Source: Reticulitermes speratus (Eukaryota; Arthropoda; Insecta; Blattodea; Rhinotermitidae). Taken from it: 64,000 bases of DNA. The position numbers and the translations under genes were made by a program. The notes under the pieces were generated by a model. The model was not told the origin of the DNA and ran no database searches. It worked only from the letters and a program-made list of their open reading frames with translations. Positions 21,601 to 31,350 of the stretch are shown piece after piece (the stretch's first letter is position 1; each line of letters starts with the position of its first letter). Where the stretch lies: contig JAJKFL010000012.1 in NCBI GenBank assembly GCA_021186555.1, forward strand, positions 2,517,244 to 2,581,243. The letters are read 5' to 3'.

Positions 21601-22747
21601 ATTTATTTCTGTCTTTCCAAAGTTTCTCAGTTTCTTCCTCTTGTTCTCATTATGGTCTTGGCCCTCCTTTGAGGAGTTTTATTTTAAGTTTCAAGTAAAA
21701 CTTCTTTTGGAGTTTGCTGTTGTCAGCTTATGGGAACAACTTTGACCTTGGTGTGATGGCACAGTGGGAAGTCCAGACCATTAGATGCTTATCACCAGTA
21801 ACCCAGTAAAAATGCTTTGGGCTGATGCACTGTTGTTCTGCATGCAAGGGAATACTGTTATTTTCTGCTGTTGAGTTGTGGCTGTCAGACCTATGCATAA
21901 ATTTGACTTTAGGCTTGTTATAAACTGAACACCTATGAAATGGCAACCAGTGTAATGTGATAGAGACGCAGATAGAGATGTATCTTTTTGACCGGACCTC
22001 TGTGGTGTCTCCACAAGGTCAGACCAGAGATAAGGGACCATTCCTGATGCTGTGAAGGTCAAAGCCATTTTTGTCAGTAAGGGACAGCACAGTTTACAAC
22101 CACTGGATGGAGTTTGATGGCATTGGAGGAAACTTCAAGCTGGTTCTACCAGTAGTAACAACATGGCAGATAAATGAATTTTCTAGGTGGGAGCAGAAAC
22201 AAGTACCTGTAATAAACATTAGTAAGTGGTGTAATGAATTTCAAGCCCTATGTGTTGTACATATAGCATATGTTGAATTAGTGTGAGTATGCTACAGAGA
22301 AACATTACACAGGGTTAGTGGAGAAAGAAATTGTTAGATGCAGGTAGGGTAATTGAAAATGCCAGGGTGCAAAGAGTGCATTTGGAAACTATGTGCACTG
22401 CAGTACAAAGAACAGGCGTATAAACTGTTTGCACCGTGGCACAGGACACAAACTTAGACACTGTGCACTGCAGTGCAGATGGCAGCTGCACTGGCGTTAC
22501 ACTCACATATGTCGTGTGACCGTAGGATGGCGTAGGTCAAACAGCGGTGTCGTTGCGAGATTTTAGGCTTCAGCTGCAGTGTCGTTGCGGTCTGCGCCCA
22601 TCTGGGATGTTTGACAGACTGCCATCCAACGCCATGCAACATCTTGGAAGAGCAAAGACCTTAATGGTGTGGTTGTTACAGGTGCTGTTGCATCTGTGGG
22701 TCATGGTGGTGCTCTTCTCATACACACCCTCTGGGCATGTGTCATAG
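9496..22747 (+). CDS. Golgin84: golgin-84 (GOLGA5 orthologue), complete gene, 12 coding exons
   Basis: Golgin-84 is a C-terminally anchored coiled-coil tether of the Golgi. It acts in intra-Golgi retrograde vesicle capture and cisternal structure. Here joined exons give about 659 aa, against 731 in human. The order is: N terminus LAGKAEDFLNQIDQNAA; acidic motif SDEELIKFLNSSEP (about residue 95-110); long heptad-rich coiled coil (about 180-580) with GDELENRLHTLTQTLV; then RRVKRAYSSLDAVSIRTGVF, FLRRYPLARILVLCYM and a C-terminal membrane segment (LLHLWVMVVLFSYTP) ending after a short lumenal tail. All 11 introns are GT-AG and phase-compatible. Three single-base gaps (two at 9500-9510, one near 15998) break the frame. 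They fall in short homopolymers and look like consensus errors more than decay. Identity is firm from the exon-by-exon family match. Confidence 0.93.
9739..9937 (+). CDS. Golgin84: golgin-84 exon 2
   Basis: Acceptor tttcttgctag and donor gaagag|gttagt. It joins the phase-2 GA of exon 1 to G and ends in phase 0. It encodes a Ser/Pro-rich linker and the conserved acidic block SDEELIKFLNSSEPP. The frame runs on into intron 2, giving a longer but spurious ORF. Confidence 0.88.
10724..10897 (+). CDS. Golgin84: golgin-84 exon 3
   Basis: Of three possible acceptors, only ttctcaccag (ending 10723) keeps phase 0. Donor cact|gtaagt. It encodes 58 residues (KPIRQLSEVNAYGS ... KEETVEHTST), a polar low-complexity linker before the coiled coil. 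Confidence 0.8.
11985..12108 (+). CDS. Golgin84: golgin-84 exon 4, start of the coiled coil
   Basis: Acceptor actattccag, donor gagaaag|gttagc, phase 0 to phase 1. It encodes EALRTENVLLKNELRSSNSE, the beginning of the heptad-repeat rod, followed by LSLLLHRTKTAEK, a good family match. Confidence 0.88.
12109..13188 (+). other. Golgin84: golgin-84 intron 4
   Basis: It contains no exon. About 12480-13030 is unusually pyrimidine-rich on the plus strand (many ccc, tcc and act runs) compared with its flanks. It may be an old insertion, but I could not identify it. Confidence 0.4.
13189..13366 (+). CDS. Golgin84: golgin-84 exon 5
   Basis: Acceptor cttgttgcag, donor tcg|gtatgg; it joins phase 1 to phase 2. 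It encodes coiled coil: ENCSLQQQLATLQADHKEVL and on to LLKGLQLENA. The reading continues into the intron for 16 codons, giving a false C terminus. Confidence 0.9.
13459..13624. mobile_element. short inverted-arm element in intron 5 with 12-bp target-site duplication
   Basis: The direct repeat tcttactattaa lies at 13447-13458 and 13625-13636. The interior is a near-perfect palindrome: ggtcttctgggtaattacac (from 13470) is mirrored by the complement ending near 13582, with cccgaaacgtcggtaaataa at the centre. One end (cctgaaatcaaggt) is the reverse complement of the left end of the 37072 element. This shows one family in the opposite orientation, with the internal part deleted. Confidence 0.7.
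13637..15348 (+). other. Golgin84: remainder of golgin-84 intron 5
   Basis: No exon is seen. A run of about 22 C occurs at 15250-15272, 75 bases before the exon 6 acceptor. Other ORFs here have no recognisable domain. Confidence 0.5.
15250..15272. repeat. poly(C) tract
   Basis: An uninterrupted C run of about 22 in a pyrimidine-rich stretch (15150-15300). Its length may be unreliable in the assembly. Confidence 0.8.
15349..15489 (+). CDS. Golgin84: golgin-84 exon 6
   Basis: Acceptor ctcttccatag, donor gaacag|gtgaca, phase 2 to phase 2. It encodes LVKDSVDSSGHQSQALQALQ, then EKEEQLEAVQAGHCKEL, coiled coil matching the family. Confidence 0.9.
15615..15795 (-). mobile_element. dispersed repeat (TPCGPVGGY peptide family) in intron 6 / upstream of exon 7
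   Basis: The minus-strand translation TTVFRVITPCGPVGGYHCGR is the same repeat family as 8190-8370 (plus). It nearly fills the 346-bp intron 6 and stops about 40 bases before the exon 7 acceptor. Confidence 0.6.
15836..16037 (+). CDS. Golgin84: golgin-84 exon 7 with a one-base gap
   Basis: Acceptor tttgtgctcag, donor caag|gttagc. It encodes AILESERAGFASQFNQSKEV, then DQYRVRAQRIL. At about 15998 (attctcaggataagg) one base is missing. The expected family text RIL-Q-DKERLIAELQGQG resumes in the next frame and runs to the donor in the right phase. Read literally it stops at 16017. A lost C in ctccag is the simplest explanation. Confidence 0.85.
16400..16653 (+). CDS. Golgin84: golgin-84 exon 8
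   Basis: Acceptor atgttcgcag, donor gag|gtgtgt, phase 1 to 0. It encodes GSSGQNISADDTVELELDQL, then a long coiled-coil stretch including RDELQDMERRLESGREQ. Confidence 0.92.
16919..17164 (+). CDS. Golgin84: golgin-84 exon 9
   Basis: Acceptor ttgctccag, donor gag|gtgagc, 82 codons, phase 0 to 0. It holds the highly conserved REREAELSRLRSQLSQ and GDELENRLHTLTQTLVLKQS segment of the rod. Confidence 0.93.
17165..17635 (+). other. Golgin84: golgin-84 intron 9
   Basis: No exon. Around 17390-17450 the text gtgcaaagagg ... actgtttgcactgtg resembles 22370-22440, a minor dispersed repeat shared with intron 11. Confidence 0.4.
17636..17711 (+). CDS. Golgin84: golgin-84 exon 10
   Basis: Acceptor gtattccag, donor gatg|gtaagc, phase 0 to 1. 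It encodes NKHRDTLALLHQMQSGLGNV NDTDD, the end of the coiled coil and a short linker. It is the shortest internal exon and is too short to appear as an ORF of its own. Confidence 0.82.
18780..19000 (+). mobile_element. SINE-like repeat, copy A
   Basis: The head gtaacagttagcactgttgc with ggtctgggtctcagatctc resembles tRNA-type A and B boxes. Downstream, gctgaaaattcaa and tgcgacac-tatcgttgggtgag match copy B at 23335-23520. It is diverged. Confidence 0.5.
19298..20933 (+). repeat. minisatellite, 31-bp unit, about 53 copies, inside golgin-84 intron 10
   Basis: The unit is like ccagtactgcccacttgctg + tccaattctca, 31 bp. Positions vary systematically: gtact/gcact and the spacer ttgtcac / ttctcac / ttcttac with ccag / ccaa. 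The left part (19320-19680) is enriched in the ttgtcac variant; the right part alternates the other two. Since 31 is not a multiple of 3 and no phase contains a stop, all three plus frames stay open for over 1.4 kb, giving a false ORF fused in frame to golgin exon 11. This is intronic DNA, not protein. Confidence 0.92.
21023..21183 (+). CDS. Golgin84: golgin-84 exon 11
   Basis: Acceptor gttttggcag, donor tatatg|gtaagt, phase 1 to 0. It encodes AKARVPSFLMESPFDTGVTR, then RVKRAYSSLDAVSIRTGVF and FLRRYPLARILVLCYM, the most conserved C-terminal block of the family, running into the membrane anchor. Confidence 0.95.
21262..21465. mobile_element. foldback element in intron 11
   Basis: Arms of about 90 bp (21262-21350 and 21369-21465) are inverted copies, sharing tgtttctatttaaaagctac and its complement, around agcttgcctttagcctgatg. 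The right arm has cctgatgatggg ... ccacaacatgtag, an eroded version of the hammerhead order with GAAA changed to caaa/acaa. No clear target-site duplication was found. Confidence 0.55.
21466..22681 (+). other. Golgin84: rest of golgin-84 intron 11
   Basis: No exon. About 22370-22500 contains several gtgcactgcag and tgcactgcagtgcag motifs, related to 17390-17450. Nothing else is recognised. Confidence 0.4.
22682..22747 (+). CDS. Golgin84: golgin-84 exon 12, C terminus
   Basis: Acceptor ggttgttacag, phase 0. It encodes VLLHLWVMVVLFSYTPSGHV S then TAG, completing the single C-terminal membrane anchor. The match to the family's LLHLWVMIV-type end is unmistakable. Confidence 0.93.
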   Translation: MLLHLWVMVVLFSYTPSGHVS

Positions 22748-24160
22748 CTACACTGATAGTGGTTGGTGAGTATATACAGTGCTGTCCTCTGCTCACTGAT
22801 TGCCGTGTGGAGAAGACAGCTATCGAAGGAAGAGCAGAGGTGCTGTTTGTGGCAGCAGACCGTACTGAACAACATGAACGAGCAGCCATTCATGGCAGTG
22901 TGTGTTGCCAAGTTCCTTATCTTTCTGCTGTGCTTACTGTGAACCAGCCATGTGTAATGTTGCTGGGGCAGAAACTGTTACTGTTGATGCACTGAAGTTA
23001 TGTTGAATTATATGATTGGAATATTTAAAATTCATGTTCTTTTGTCCATTCTGTGATTTCCTGTATGTCCATGCAGGTGCTTCGCTTTTCAGAAGCATTT
23101 TACTGTTGATTCCCATCCTCCCTCCCAAAGCAGGACCATCCAGACATATGGAGGCTGCAAGGTTGGCAGCTGTGTTGCAGTTTGGGAATAATTGTATACT
23201 GCAGCAGATCTTAACTCTCCAAAATTCAGCAGTCAGTCATCCTGGCTGTACACATGTGATATGTGCCTGTCACATTACAACCAGAGTAATTTAGTAGTAG
23301 GGTTCAAAGTTGTATGAGAGATGGAATTATTGTATCTGAAGTTGTCGCAGTGGTTAGTATTGAGACGATTGTCTGGGTCTGTCGAGGATCAAAGCTGTAA
23401 TTGTACTTGCGGGATTTGAAGTTCGTGTAATGCTGTTGCTGAAAATTCAAGGCTCCTGGAATGTGACACACTGTCGCTGGGTGAGGAGTTTCCGATGTTT
23501 TGAAGGATTGTAGTGCCTCATGTTCAGGGGCAAGCAGTGCAGGACCCTAAAATGAACGTATTATGTGTCTGTGAAACATTAGGAAGCACACGCCCAGCAA
23601 CACGGAGTCACGTCACAGAAGACTGGAATCTTTGCTGTAATTGTACTTTCTGTGATCATGCAGTGAAGGTCAGACTAATGTTCCCGTGGAATGTAACAAA
23701 GCGTATCTGCTGTTGAGCGGGTAGCTTCGCTGCTTTGTGTTTGGGAGGTCCCAGGTTCATGTTTTGGCTTCCCAGGAAATGCCTAAATCAGGATGTGATC
23801 ACTTCCTTTCACATCCTTTACAGTTCATTATTCACTGATCGTCCTGCCATTTAGCACCACAGAGTTTACAGCACTGAACTGCACATAAAGGAAAAGATTT
23901 GGATCTTACAATGTGAATTCTCTGCAAAAATGCTGCCCTAATACTTCTGTATAGCTATTCCCTCGTTTCCACTACACTGCTGCGAAGGACCTCAGCTCAA
24001 TCAGTATGTCATCCAGTATAAACGCTCTTTTAGTTTAATGCTCCTCCCCCATGCTGTGTTTCAGTACATTAAATTCAGCTGGGTACATTTAACTCTTCCC
24101 ATGATGCTGCAAAGTTCTATGCTACGAAAACCGTAATAGTTGACTAATAAAATGTAAATC
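22748..24160 (+). other. Golgin84: golgin-84 3' UTR and downstream sequence
   Basis: Non-coding. The first convincing polyadenylation hexamer, aataaa, lies at about 24145. A shorter 3' UTR cannot be excluded. A SINE-like repeat sits at 23335-23520, and a tRNA-like head gcgggtagcttcgctgc at about 23716 may begin another. Confidence 0.35.
23335..23600 (+). mobile_element. SINE-like repeat, copy B
   Basis: The head gtcgcagtggttagtattgag with tgggtctgtcgaggatc is tRNA-like. It is followed by gctgaaaattcaagg and tgacacactgtcgctgggtg, shared with copy A at 18780 and, in part, with window positions 1-20. Confidence 0.5.
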
Positions 24161-25014
24161 ACATTTGGCAGTATTGTGACATGCTTTGCTGCGTTAGGAT
24201 GTACCAACAGTTCAGAGGAACACTGCCTCCATCTTCAGCCCTGACAGTGGAGGCAGAGTACACCATGCTTAGCGGTGTGTACATTCTGGTTGTGAGCTGT
24301 TCAGTGCCAACTTGAGATGCTGGCTGCTGTATCCCTGGGGAAGGCAGCCGGAGGATGGAACAGTTCCACGGTGAATTTTAACTAGGTGATGGGAAGAAAA
24401 ATATGTGCCTCTTATGGGAACACAACCGGCGTATCCAGTCCGTAGTCACTACTGACCAGGTTTTGTCTGTAGACATACACCTGTGTCTGGGAAAGTTGTT
24501 CATACTGCAGTCTCACAGAGCTGATTGTAGAGAATTCCTGACTTTGATATTCATCTTGCATTCTGGAAATGCTGCCTGTGGTTGGAATCCAAGTTCTCAC
24601 AGGGATAGAGGCATATGTAAGGGTAGAAGAGCTTCAAGGCACCGAACCACATTCTGCACTTCAAGGGTTTAACAAAAGGAAATATTTTATGTTGAAACGA
24701 AACAAAAAGTCATGATGACAGGAAGTCGCTGACACCAGAACAGCACTGCTGCAGACTGTAGCATTGTATGTAGCTAGCAGTGAAATTAAAACATCCAACC
24801 ATATAGCGTAGCAGATTTGATGTGCTTGTTGTAATGATTTAAACTGTAGTGTTGTGCGCAGTGACCCTGTGCAGACTGGGGGTGCCCACCGGCTGTTCAC
24901 ATGAACACGCTGCTTCCAGCAAGGTAGAAGTGAAGTTGTCAGTGTTGTGAAGCACAACATGCCAGAATTCGTCACTGGTGGGGGCAGGCCCTGAGGCTAC
25001 ATATTAGTTATATT
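24161..25014. other. no gene recognised
   Basis: About 24215-24350 contains a gcctccatcttcagccctga / gtggaggcagag hairpin-like stretch that may be a retroelement scrap. The rest shows nothing supported. Confidence 0.3.
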
Positions 25015-25245
25015 TGATTTTAAAAATTATGTTATAAAAATAATGTCATAAGCACAACGTAACACTGCAACTGCATTTATATACATATAATAACTACATG
25101 TTCCGTGACTCAATCACAGTGCCCTATCTTTTTATTTATTTTTTTTTCAATTTTATATTGTTTTTCAAAATTCTAATGTACCAGTCATCAGCCGTTTTCA
25201 GTGGCTGATTTCGGCTGAAGCGGATGTCACGTAAAACTCTGTTGT
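25015..25245 (+). repeat. dispersed repeat, copy 1
   Basis: It matches 41120-41335: aactgcatttatatacatac, gttccgtgactcaatcacag, agtcatcagccg and ttgcggctgaag are shared in order. Repeat class unknown. Confidence 0.65.
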
Positions 25246-27388
25246 AACTCGAATCATAGGAATGACGGTGAGCTGTATGCATTGAAATCTCAATGGTGTA
25301 GTACCGCAGTGCACCACTGGTGCATGATTTAACGACGCATTTACTGTAATGCATCGAGAGATGGCGGAGCAGTCCGGATGCTATGTCATATCCGATTGAC
25401 TCTTCCACGGATTTACGTGGCTTACGTCACAGATTACTACTACGCTTACGTAGCTTTACTTCTGATCCTCACAGCTTAGTACACGCTTAGTATCAGGGGT
25501 TGCATCTTTATTGGACAAGGAGGAAACATGCACCAGAGTCCTCTTACAGTGCTCCTTATGCAACTAACAGCACATATTTCCTATTTGCTACCAAAAGGTG
25601 GCAGTAAGTAAGGTCTAAGTCTGACGCACAAAGATCCTAGGTAATCTATGTGTAGAAGACTGAAGCTATGTATCTATATGTTATCTTTTCCTTACCTTAT
25701 ATAGTACCCGTGCCCTTTCTAATCTGTGAACTTGTATAAGTTGTCAGTGGAATAAAAGATGGCGTCAGGGTATCGTACAGGAGTTTGTGTTTGTTTTAAG
25801 ACATCGCTTCCCTTCACACTATGGATTCGGGCCCACAACAGCCACAGAAGCCATCCATGCGGCGCGATGTATTGTTTGAGTGTATAAAGGAACATTTCTG
25901 TGTGACCGTAAGTTTCAGTTCAGTTGTGGAAGTTTGGATTGTATTGTGAATGTTTAGTTTGTTACGAATGTGATGTACGTAATTATATATTTATATGAAT
26001 ATTGTGTTCCTTCCAGGGCATAACCCAACCAAGCCACGTGGTTAGTTAAGAACCGTGTGTAAAGGAACATTTTTGTGTGACCGTATTGTGGGATCATCAG
26101 GAACCTGGATTGTGAATTACACAACTTACAAATCAACAATAATGGGACATTTCAAAGGTACAAAAGTTACAATGTAGTGTATGTCAGTTGTTTTCTAGGT
26201 GCACTGTGCATGAGATGTTTTGTGTCTAGACACACAAGGTTGTGTGCATGGAGTGTGCTCGGCGCTTTTACAGAAGTGATGATCCACTATTACAACAACA
26301 GCGTAGCCTTTTAATCTGTTAACATTCTATTTTATGAACTGTCACTGTGAACTAGTGTGTTTTTCTACATTGTAGTGCATGATGGTTTAACATGTGGATG
26401 GATGCAAAGTTCTTGTGGACCTTTGTTTGAACAGCGTGATGGTGACAAAGACCTGTCAAAACATGTAGGTGTTCTCCCTAATACATGCTGTATATGTATT
26501 TGTAATGTGCATTTGTTGGTGTTAAGTTTATGACAAGATATATAAACTATAAAACTGAATTTTTAATGTTTAAAAATGAATCATAATATGTATATGTGTG
26601 TATAATCTACTAATTTCAATACAAATGTCTGTGATCGAAGGATATTTCTCATTGATGACATCCCTATATCACCAGTTGTGGACTGATGTGAATTAAATGT
26701 TTCTTCACCTGCACATGCTTCTGTCCATCATATGGAGAAGTTACTCTGCAATGTCAATATTTCACATGTATTCATGAGTCTGACAGTGATAAAGTGACGG
26801 GACATAGCGGTGAAATTATGATGTACATACCGTGTAGCTAGTATAATTGTATATTGCACTTACTGACACCCTGCAATTGTATGTGTTCTGTGTACTGACT
26901 GCATTTTGGTGCTGACTGCTGCATCATCATCATCATTAGTTATACATCTTGCCATTTGTAGGTGGGTGCATTATTTGTGCTTACTGTGTTGATGTTTTGC
27001 ACTGTTGCACCCAGTTGTTTTGTCTTGTTGCTACTTGTTTTACTACATGTGTTCCATTTCTTTTATTGTAACTTGTTCACTTGTTGGTTGTCCTGTGGCG
27101 GTTATAAGTGCAGCATCCAAAAAGTGAAAATTCCAGTCTTACATTAGGGAGTTACAATGAAAGAAGTGAATGGAACAGAATTTCATATCACAAGTGCAAC
27201 AGGAAGAAAAACAGTGAAAAATATAAAAACTATGCAAATAATACAGCATATAATAAATGGCTGTGTGTTAGGATGATACTGAAGATAATGCAGTAGTTAG
27301 CATCGGAACGTTTTTGTCAGTAAGTAGGACATATGTGTAGGTTGTTGGTAATTACAAGAGAATACTGAGGGTTGGATAGTAGTGGCTG
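25246..27388. other. no gene recognised
   Basis: About 25440-25810 has LTR-like traits (an aataaaagatgg signal near 25751 followed by a short GT-rich end), but no matching second LTR was found. A 30-base phrase around gtaaaggaacatttctgtgtg recurs at 25886 and 26058. Otherwise AT-rich unique sequence. Confidence 0.3.
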
Positions 27389-27766
27389 TTGTTACCGATT
27401 GACGCAGTGAGGCATGTTCTGTTAGTACCGACCTTGGGCGTAGGTGTCGTAATCATCGTTACGGGCGTGTTAGTTCGAAAAGAGCGTACACAGATGGCAC
27501 GAGCCGCGTTGCCTACTTTTATCGTTGACTTGCCTATCTGTATACTAGATAATCTGTGCTGTACGTGGCGCTCAGTGGCTGTGTTGAGTACCACATGGAT
27601 GGCAGAGATTGTGGTCTGTAGAGGGACAAGATTTATATCGTTGAAAGGAGTTGCACATTTTTACGATGTTGAGGTCAATCTGTGGTTGAGGCGGCCATGT
27701 TGTCTGCGGGTGTCGATGTTAGCTGATGGTGAGTGGTCTGCAAATTGCCCGATTTTATACGTTTAG
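27389..27766 (+). other. unassigned 125-codon open frame in a CpG-richer patch
   Basis: The frame starts MLPIDAVRHVLLVPTLGVGV and has hydrophobic stretches early. I recognise no family. The patch is richer in CpG than its flanks, and gcggccatgttg resembles a YY1-type promoter motif, so it could be a promoter or first exon instead of a protein. There is a possible donor, gatg|gtgagt, at about 27729. Confidence 0.2.
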
Positions 27767-28330
27767 GAGAGTTAGAATTAATCTTGTGTGTTCCATATTA
27801 GCGGTCCCGTTGCATAATGAATGTTAATTTGTCGTGATTGTAACGTCGGGAGTATAATTGGCAGTTAGATATTTCTAGAACTGGGGTGCTACCATTCATT
27901 TCGAGATTCAAATCATCGTGAATAGGGAACGTGTTGCTTGCTGATTAAAGACTACCATTTCATTAGATAAGCATGTCGAGTGACTAGCATTATAACCGTT
28001 TAAGGTGTCTGTGTCTTACTACGTGCTGCAGCATTAGTTTTTTGACGTTCATAGGTAGGGCATCCATGTTGCTCATTACTGATTTAATAGGTAAATGAGT
28101 TCATGTAATTCTGTTAGAGCACTTGGTTTAAGAGGTTCGGAATTACTCTCTTGTGGTCCATATTAACCCTCATGTTGCATAGTTAAGAAACCATGGTGCA
28201 CACAGAGTGTGAAATATTATTGCCTATTAGATGTTTCTAGAATTCAGGTCATACCGGCACCTTTATTTGGAGATTAAATTGTGGAGAACAGGGAATGATT
28301 TGCTTTGTGAGGTGGGTGAGTTTCAAGTTA
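27765..28330. repeat. diverged tandem duplication, period about 365 bp
   Basis: 27790-27960 and about 28155-28320 share in order ttccatatta ... gttgcata, ttagat-tttctagaa, catacc/gctacc, gagatt-aaat, and agggaa-g-ttgctt. The copies are clearly related but well diverged. Function unknown. Confidence 0.6.
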
Positions 28331-29786
28331 ATAACTACGATTTTACACAGCACAAGGAAAGATGGACATTGGCCCTCCTTTAACATAAGTGGTTTGTGGC
28401 TTGATATGCTGGAGGAGTTTTGTGGGTCTAGTATTGAAGGATTAGTGACAACAGCATGGTAAAATTGTTAGATAACACACACAATTGTTATTGACTATGC
28501 TGATATGACTTATTTGCTGATCAGTGTATTGATGTGTGTACACATATATGATGTATATGTATTGTGGCACAGTGACACTTCCATGGGTACACACTGGTCG
28601 AAGATGTGATTGCAATATAAACACTGGTTTGTCTGAAGTTTCCTTGTTCATTCCTCTCGTTGGCTTCCACACTGGTAGTTTAGAGGACTCCCTTCTTTTC
28701 ATTAAGCTCGTTCAATCCCCTCAAGTGCTTTCAAAACACTTGACACTTATTGAGGCCAGTTGTTGAAGTATGTCCATTGATGCCTTCATTGCCTTTCACT
28801 CTTTCACACGTATCAGCCTCCAAAACACTTTTTTGTACCACATTTGTATTGAGAATGCTCATTAATGCCATTTCGTTGTTCCCATAATGCTCATTTCGGT
28901 GACCCATTCGTTTGCAGTTTCATGCCTCTCATTGACTGCAAAAGTACTTGTTCAGGCCACTTATTTGTTTACCATGTTCTTGGTTACGCCTCTCTTTGGC
29001 TCCCAAATGCTCATTGAGGCCACTTGTTTGTTGTCAGGGTGCTCGTTTACAGGTCTCCAAATAATAGGGCATAAATATTATCTTAGCACAGAGGGGAAAG
29101 ACAAGAACAGCATTCGCAGTTTTTGATAGAGTGAATACAGCTGGTAAGGTGCATATATTTGTATTTGTGTATACACAAGAAGTGTGGTCAATGAGTAGAA
29201 CTCCTTCTCTCAGAAGTTTGGTGTTACTGTAGCATTCCATTTTTTGGTAGGCGGTAGCACTTTGAAGGGACGTTGAGATGCAAGAGTTAAATTGTTTGGG
29301 GACCACTGAATCCATACTTGGGAGAATGCTGATTCAACAGTAATGAAGAAGGGAAAGGGGTGTTTGTGAAAGTTTGCAAAAATTGAAGCCCTTTTTTGTT
29401 TTTTGTCAGGATAAACCAAGGTTTAATTGAAGTAATGTGTAATCTGAAATGTGCTCTACTGCTTAGTGGTTATCACAAACACTACATTAACTTTATTCAC
29501 ACTACCAAGAAAGGCAGTCTCCCAAGTAATGAGAAAATGTTGTAGAATGTGAAGAAGAAAGTTCATAGTTATAAGAGATTTTGTGCAGGTACTTTGACAT
29601 AGTCCTTGGACATTGTGGAAGGAATCGTGGGGGAATGAAGTGCAACATGTAGTTGTGAATATGAGTAAAACTTGCCGGTTCGACCATTGTAACACTAATT
29701 TGTGAAATGCTGTCAGGTTGTGTACTGGGTATTGCATTAGTGCTTTTTAAGTGAGGTTGAATTTAAGACTCTTTTATCCTTTGCAG
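28331..29786. other. decayed repeats; no gene recognised
   Basis: About 28730-29050 shows a loose 50-60 bp periodicity around phrases like gctcattgaggccacttgtt and ttcaggccacttatttgttt, a very old tandem repeat. The remainder has no recognisable feature. Confidence 0.35.
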
Positions 29787-29790
29787 CATT

Positions 29791-31348
29791 CGCCGCGAAG
29801 GCCCCTGCCTCGCCCCCGCGGAGGCCTCTGCCTTGCCCCCGCGAAGGCCACTGCCTCGCGCTCGGCGACGGCCCCTGCCTCGCCCCCGCGAAGGTCACTG
29901 CCTCGCGCCTGCCGACGACCACTGCCTCGCGCCAGGCGACTGCCCCTGCCTCGCCCCCGCTAAGGACCCTGCCTCGCCCCCGCGAAGGCCCCTGCCTCGC
30001 CCCGCGAAGGCCATTGCCTCGCCCGCGAAGGCCACTGCCTCGCCCCGCTAAGGCCACTGCCTCGCCCCGCGAAGGCCTCTGCCTCGGCCACGGCCTCCTG
30101 GCCGGCGACGGCCACTGCCTCGCGCCCGCGACGGCACTGCTCGCGCCCGCGACGGCCACTGCCTCGCCCCGCGAAGGCCCCTGCCTCGCCCCGCGAAGGC
30201 CACTTCCTCGCCCCGCCGAGGCCACTGCCTCGCCCCGCCGAGGCCACTGCCACGCCCGCGAAGGCCTCGCCTCGCGCCCGCGACGGCCACTGCCTCGCGC
30301 CCGGCGACGGCCACTGCCTCGCGCCCGGCGACGGCCACTGCCTCGCGCCCGGCGACGGCCACTGCCTCGCGCCCGGCGACGGCCACTGCCTCGCGCCCGG
30401 CGACGGCCACTGCCTCGCGCCCGGCGACGGCCACTGCCTCGCCCCAGGAAGACCCCTGCCTCGCCCCGCGAAGGCCCCTGCCTCGCCCCGCCGAGGCCAC
30501 TGCCTCGCCCCCGCCGAGGCCACTGCCTCGCCCCGCCGAGGCCACTGCCACGCCCCGCGAAGGCCTCTGCCTCGCGCCCGGCGACGGCCACTGCCTCGCG
30601 CCCGGCGACGGCCACTGCCTCGCGCCCGGCGACGGCCACTGCCTCGCGCCCGGCGACGCCACTGCCTCGCGCCCGGCGACGGCCACTGCCTCGCCCAGGA
30701 AGACCCCTGCCTCGCCCCGCGAAGACCCCTGTCTCGCCCCGCGAAGGCCCCTGCCTCGCCCCCGCCGAGGCCACTGCCTCGCCCCGCCGAGGCCACTGCC
30801 TCGCCCCGGCGACGGTCCTGCCCGCGCCCGCGACGGCCACTGCCTCGCGCCCGGCGACGGCCACTGCCTCGCGCCCGGCGACGGCCACTGCCTCGCGCCC
30901 GGCGACGGCCACTGCCTCGCCCCAGGAAGACCCCTGCCTCGCCCCGCGAAGACCCCTGCCTCGCCCCGCGAAGGCCCCTGTCTCGCCCCGCGAAGGCCCC
31001 TGCCTCGCCCCCGGCGACGGCCACGCCCCGCCGAGGCCACTGCCTCGCGCGGCCGGCGACGGCCACTGCCTCGCGCGGCCGGCGACGGCCACTGCCTCGC
31101 GCGCCGGCGACGGCCACTAGCCTCGCGCGCCGGCGACGGCCACTGCCTCGCGCGGCCGGCCACTGCCTCGCGCCCGGCGACGGCCACTGCCTCGCCCCGC
31201 GAAGGCCCCTGCCTCGCCCCGCGAAGGCCACTTCCTCGCCCCGCCGAGGCCACTGCCTCGCCCCGGCGTCGGCCACTGCCTCGCGCCCGACGACGGCCAC
31301 TGCCTCGCGCCCGGCGACGGCCACTGCCTCGCGCCCGGCGACGGCCCC
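29791..31348 (+). repeat. GC-rich minisatellite, 22-24 bp units, about 67 copies
   Basis: Units are of two main types: gccactgcctcgcgcccggc + gacg (24 bp) and gcccctgcctcgccccgcga + ag (22 bp). Rarer ccaggaaga and gaaggcct variants also occur. Type 24 units occur in runs of 4-7 (about 30295-30440, 30580-30690, 30840-30915, 31285-31340) separated by the others. The GC content is far above the flanks and CpG is retained in nearly every unit. All frames on both strands are largely open because the unit has no stop, so the long ORFs here are artefacts. Confidence 0.92.
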
Positions 31349-31350
31349 CA

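Noticed and set aside
9496..22747. Golgin-84 as a processed or dead pseudogene
   Set aside because: Introns are present, all splice sites are intact, and the only defects are three single-base gaps at short homopolymers.
25440..25810. Solo LTR of an LTR retrotransposon
   Set aside because: It has an aataaa signal, but I found no matching termini, target-site duplication or second copy. Noted only as a possibility.
27389..27766. 125-residue protein gene
   Set aside because: No family resemblance, no splice-supported context and a plausible alternative as a promoter or first exon. Kept only as an unassigned frame.
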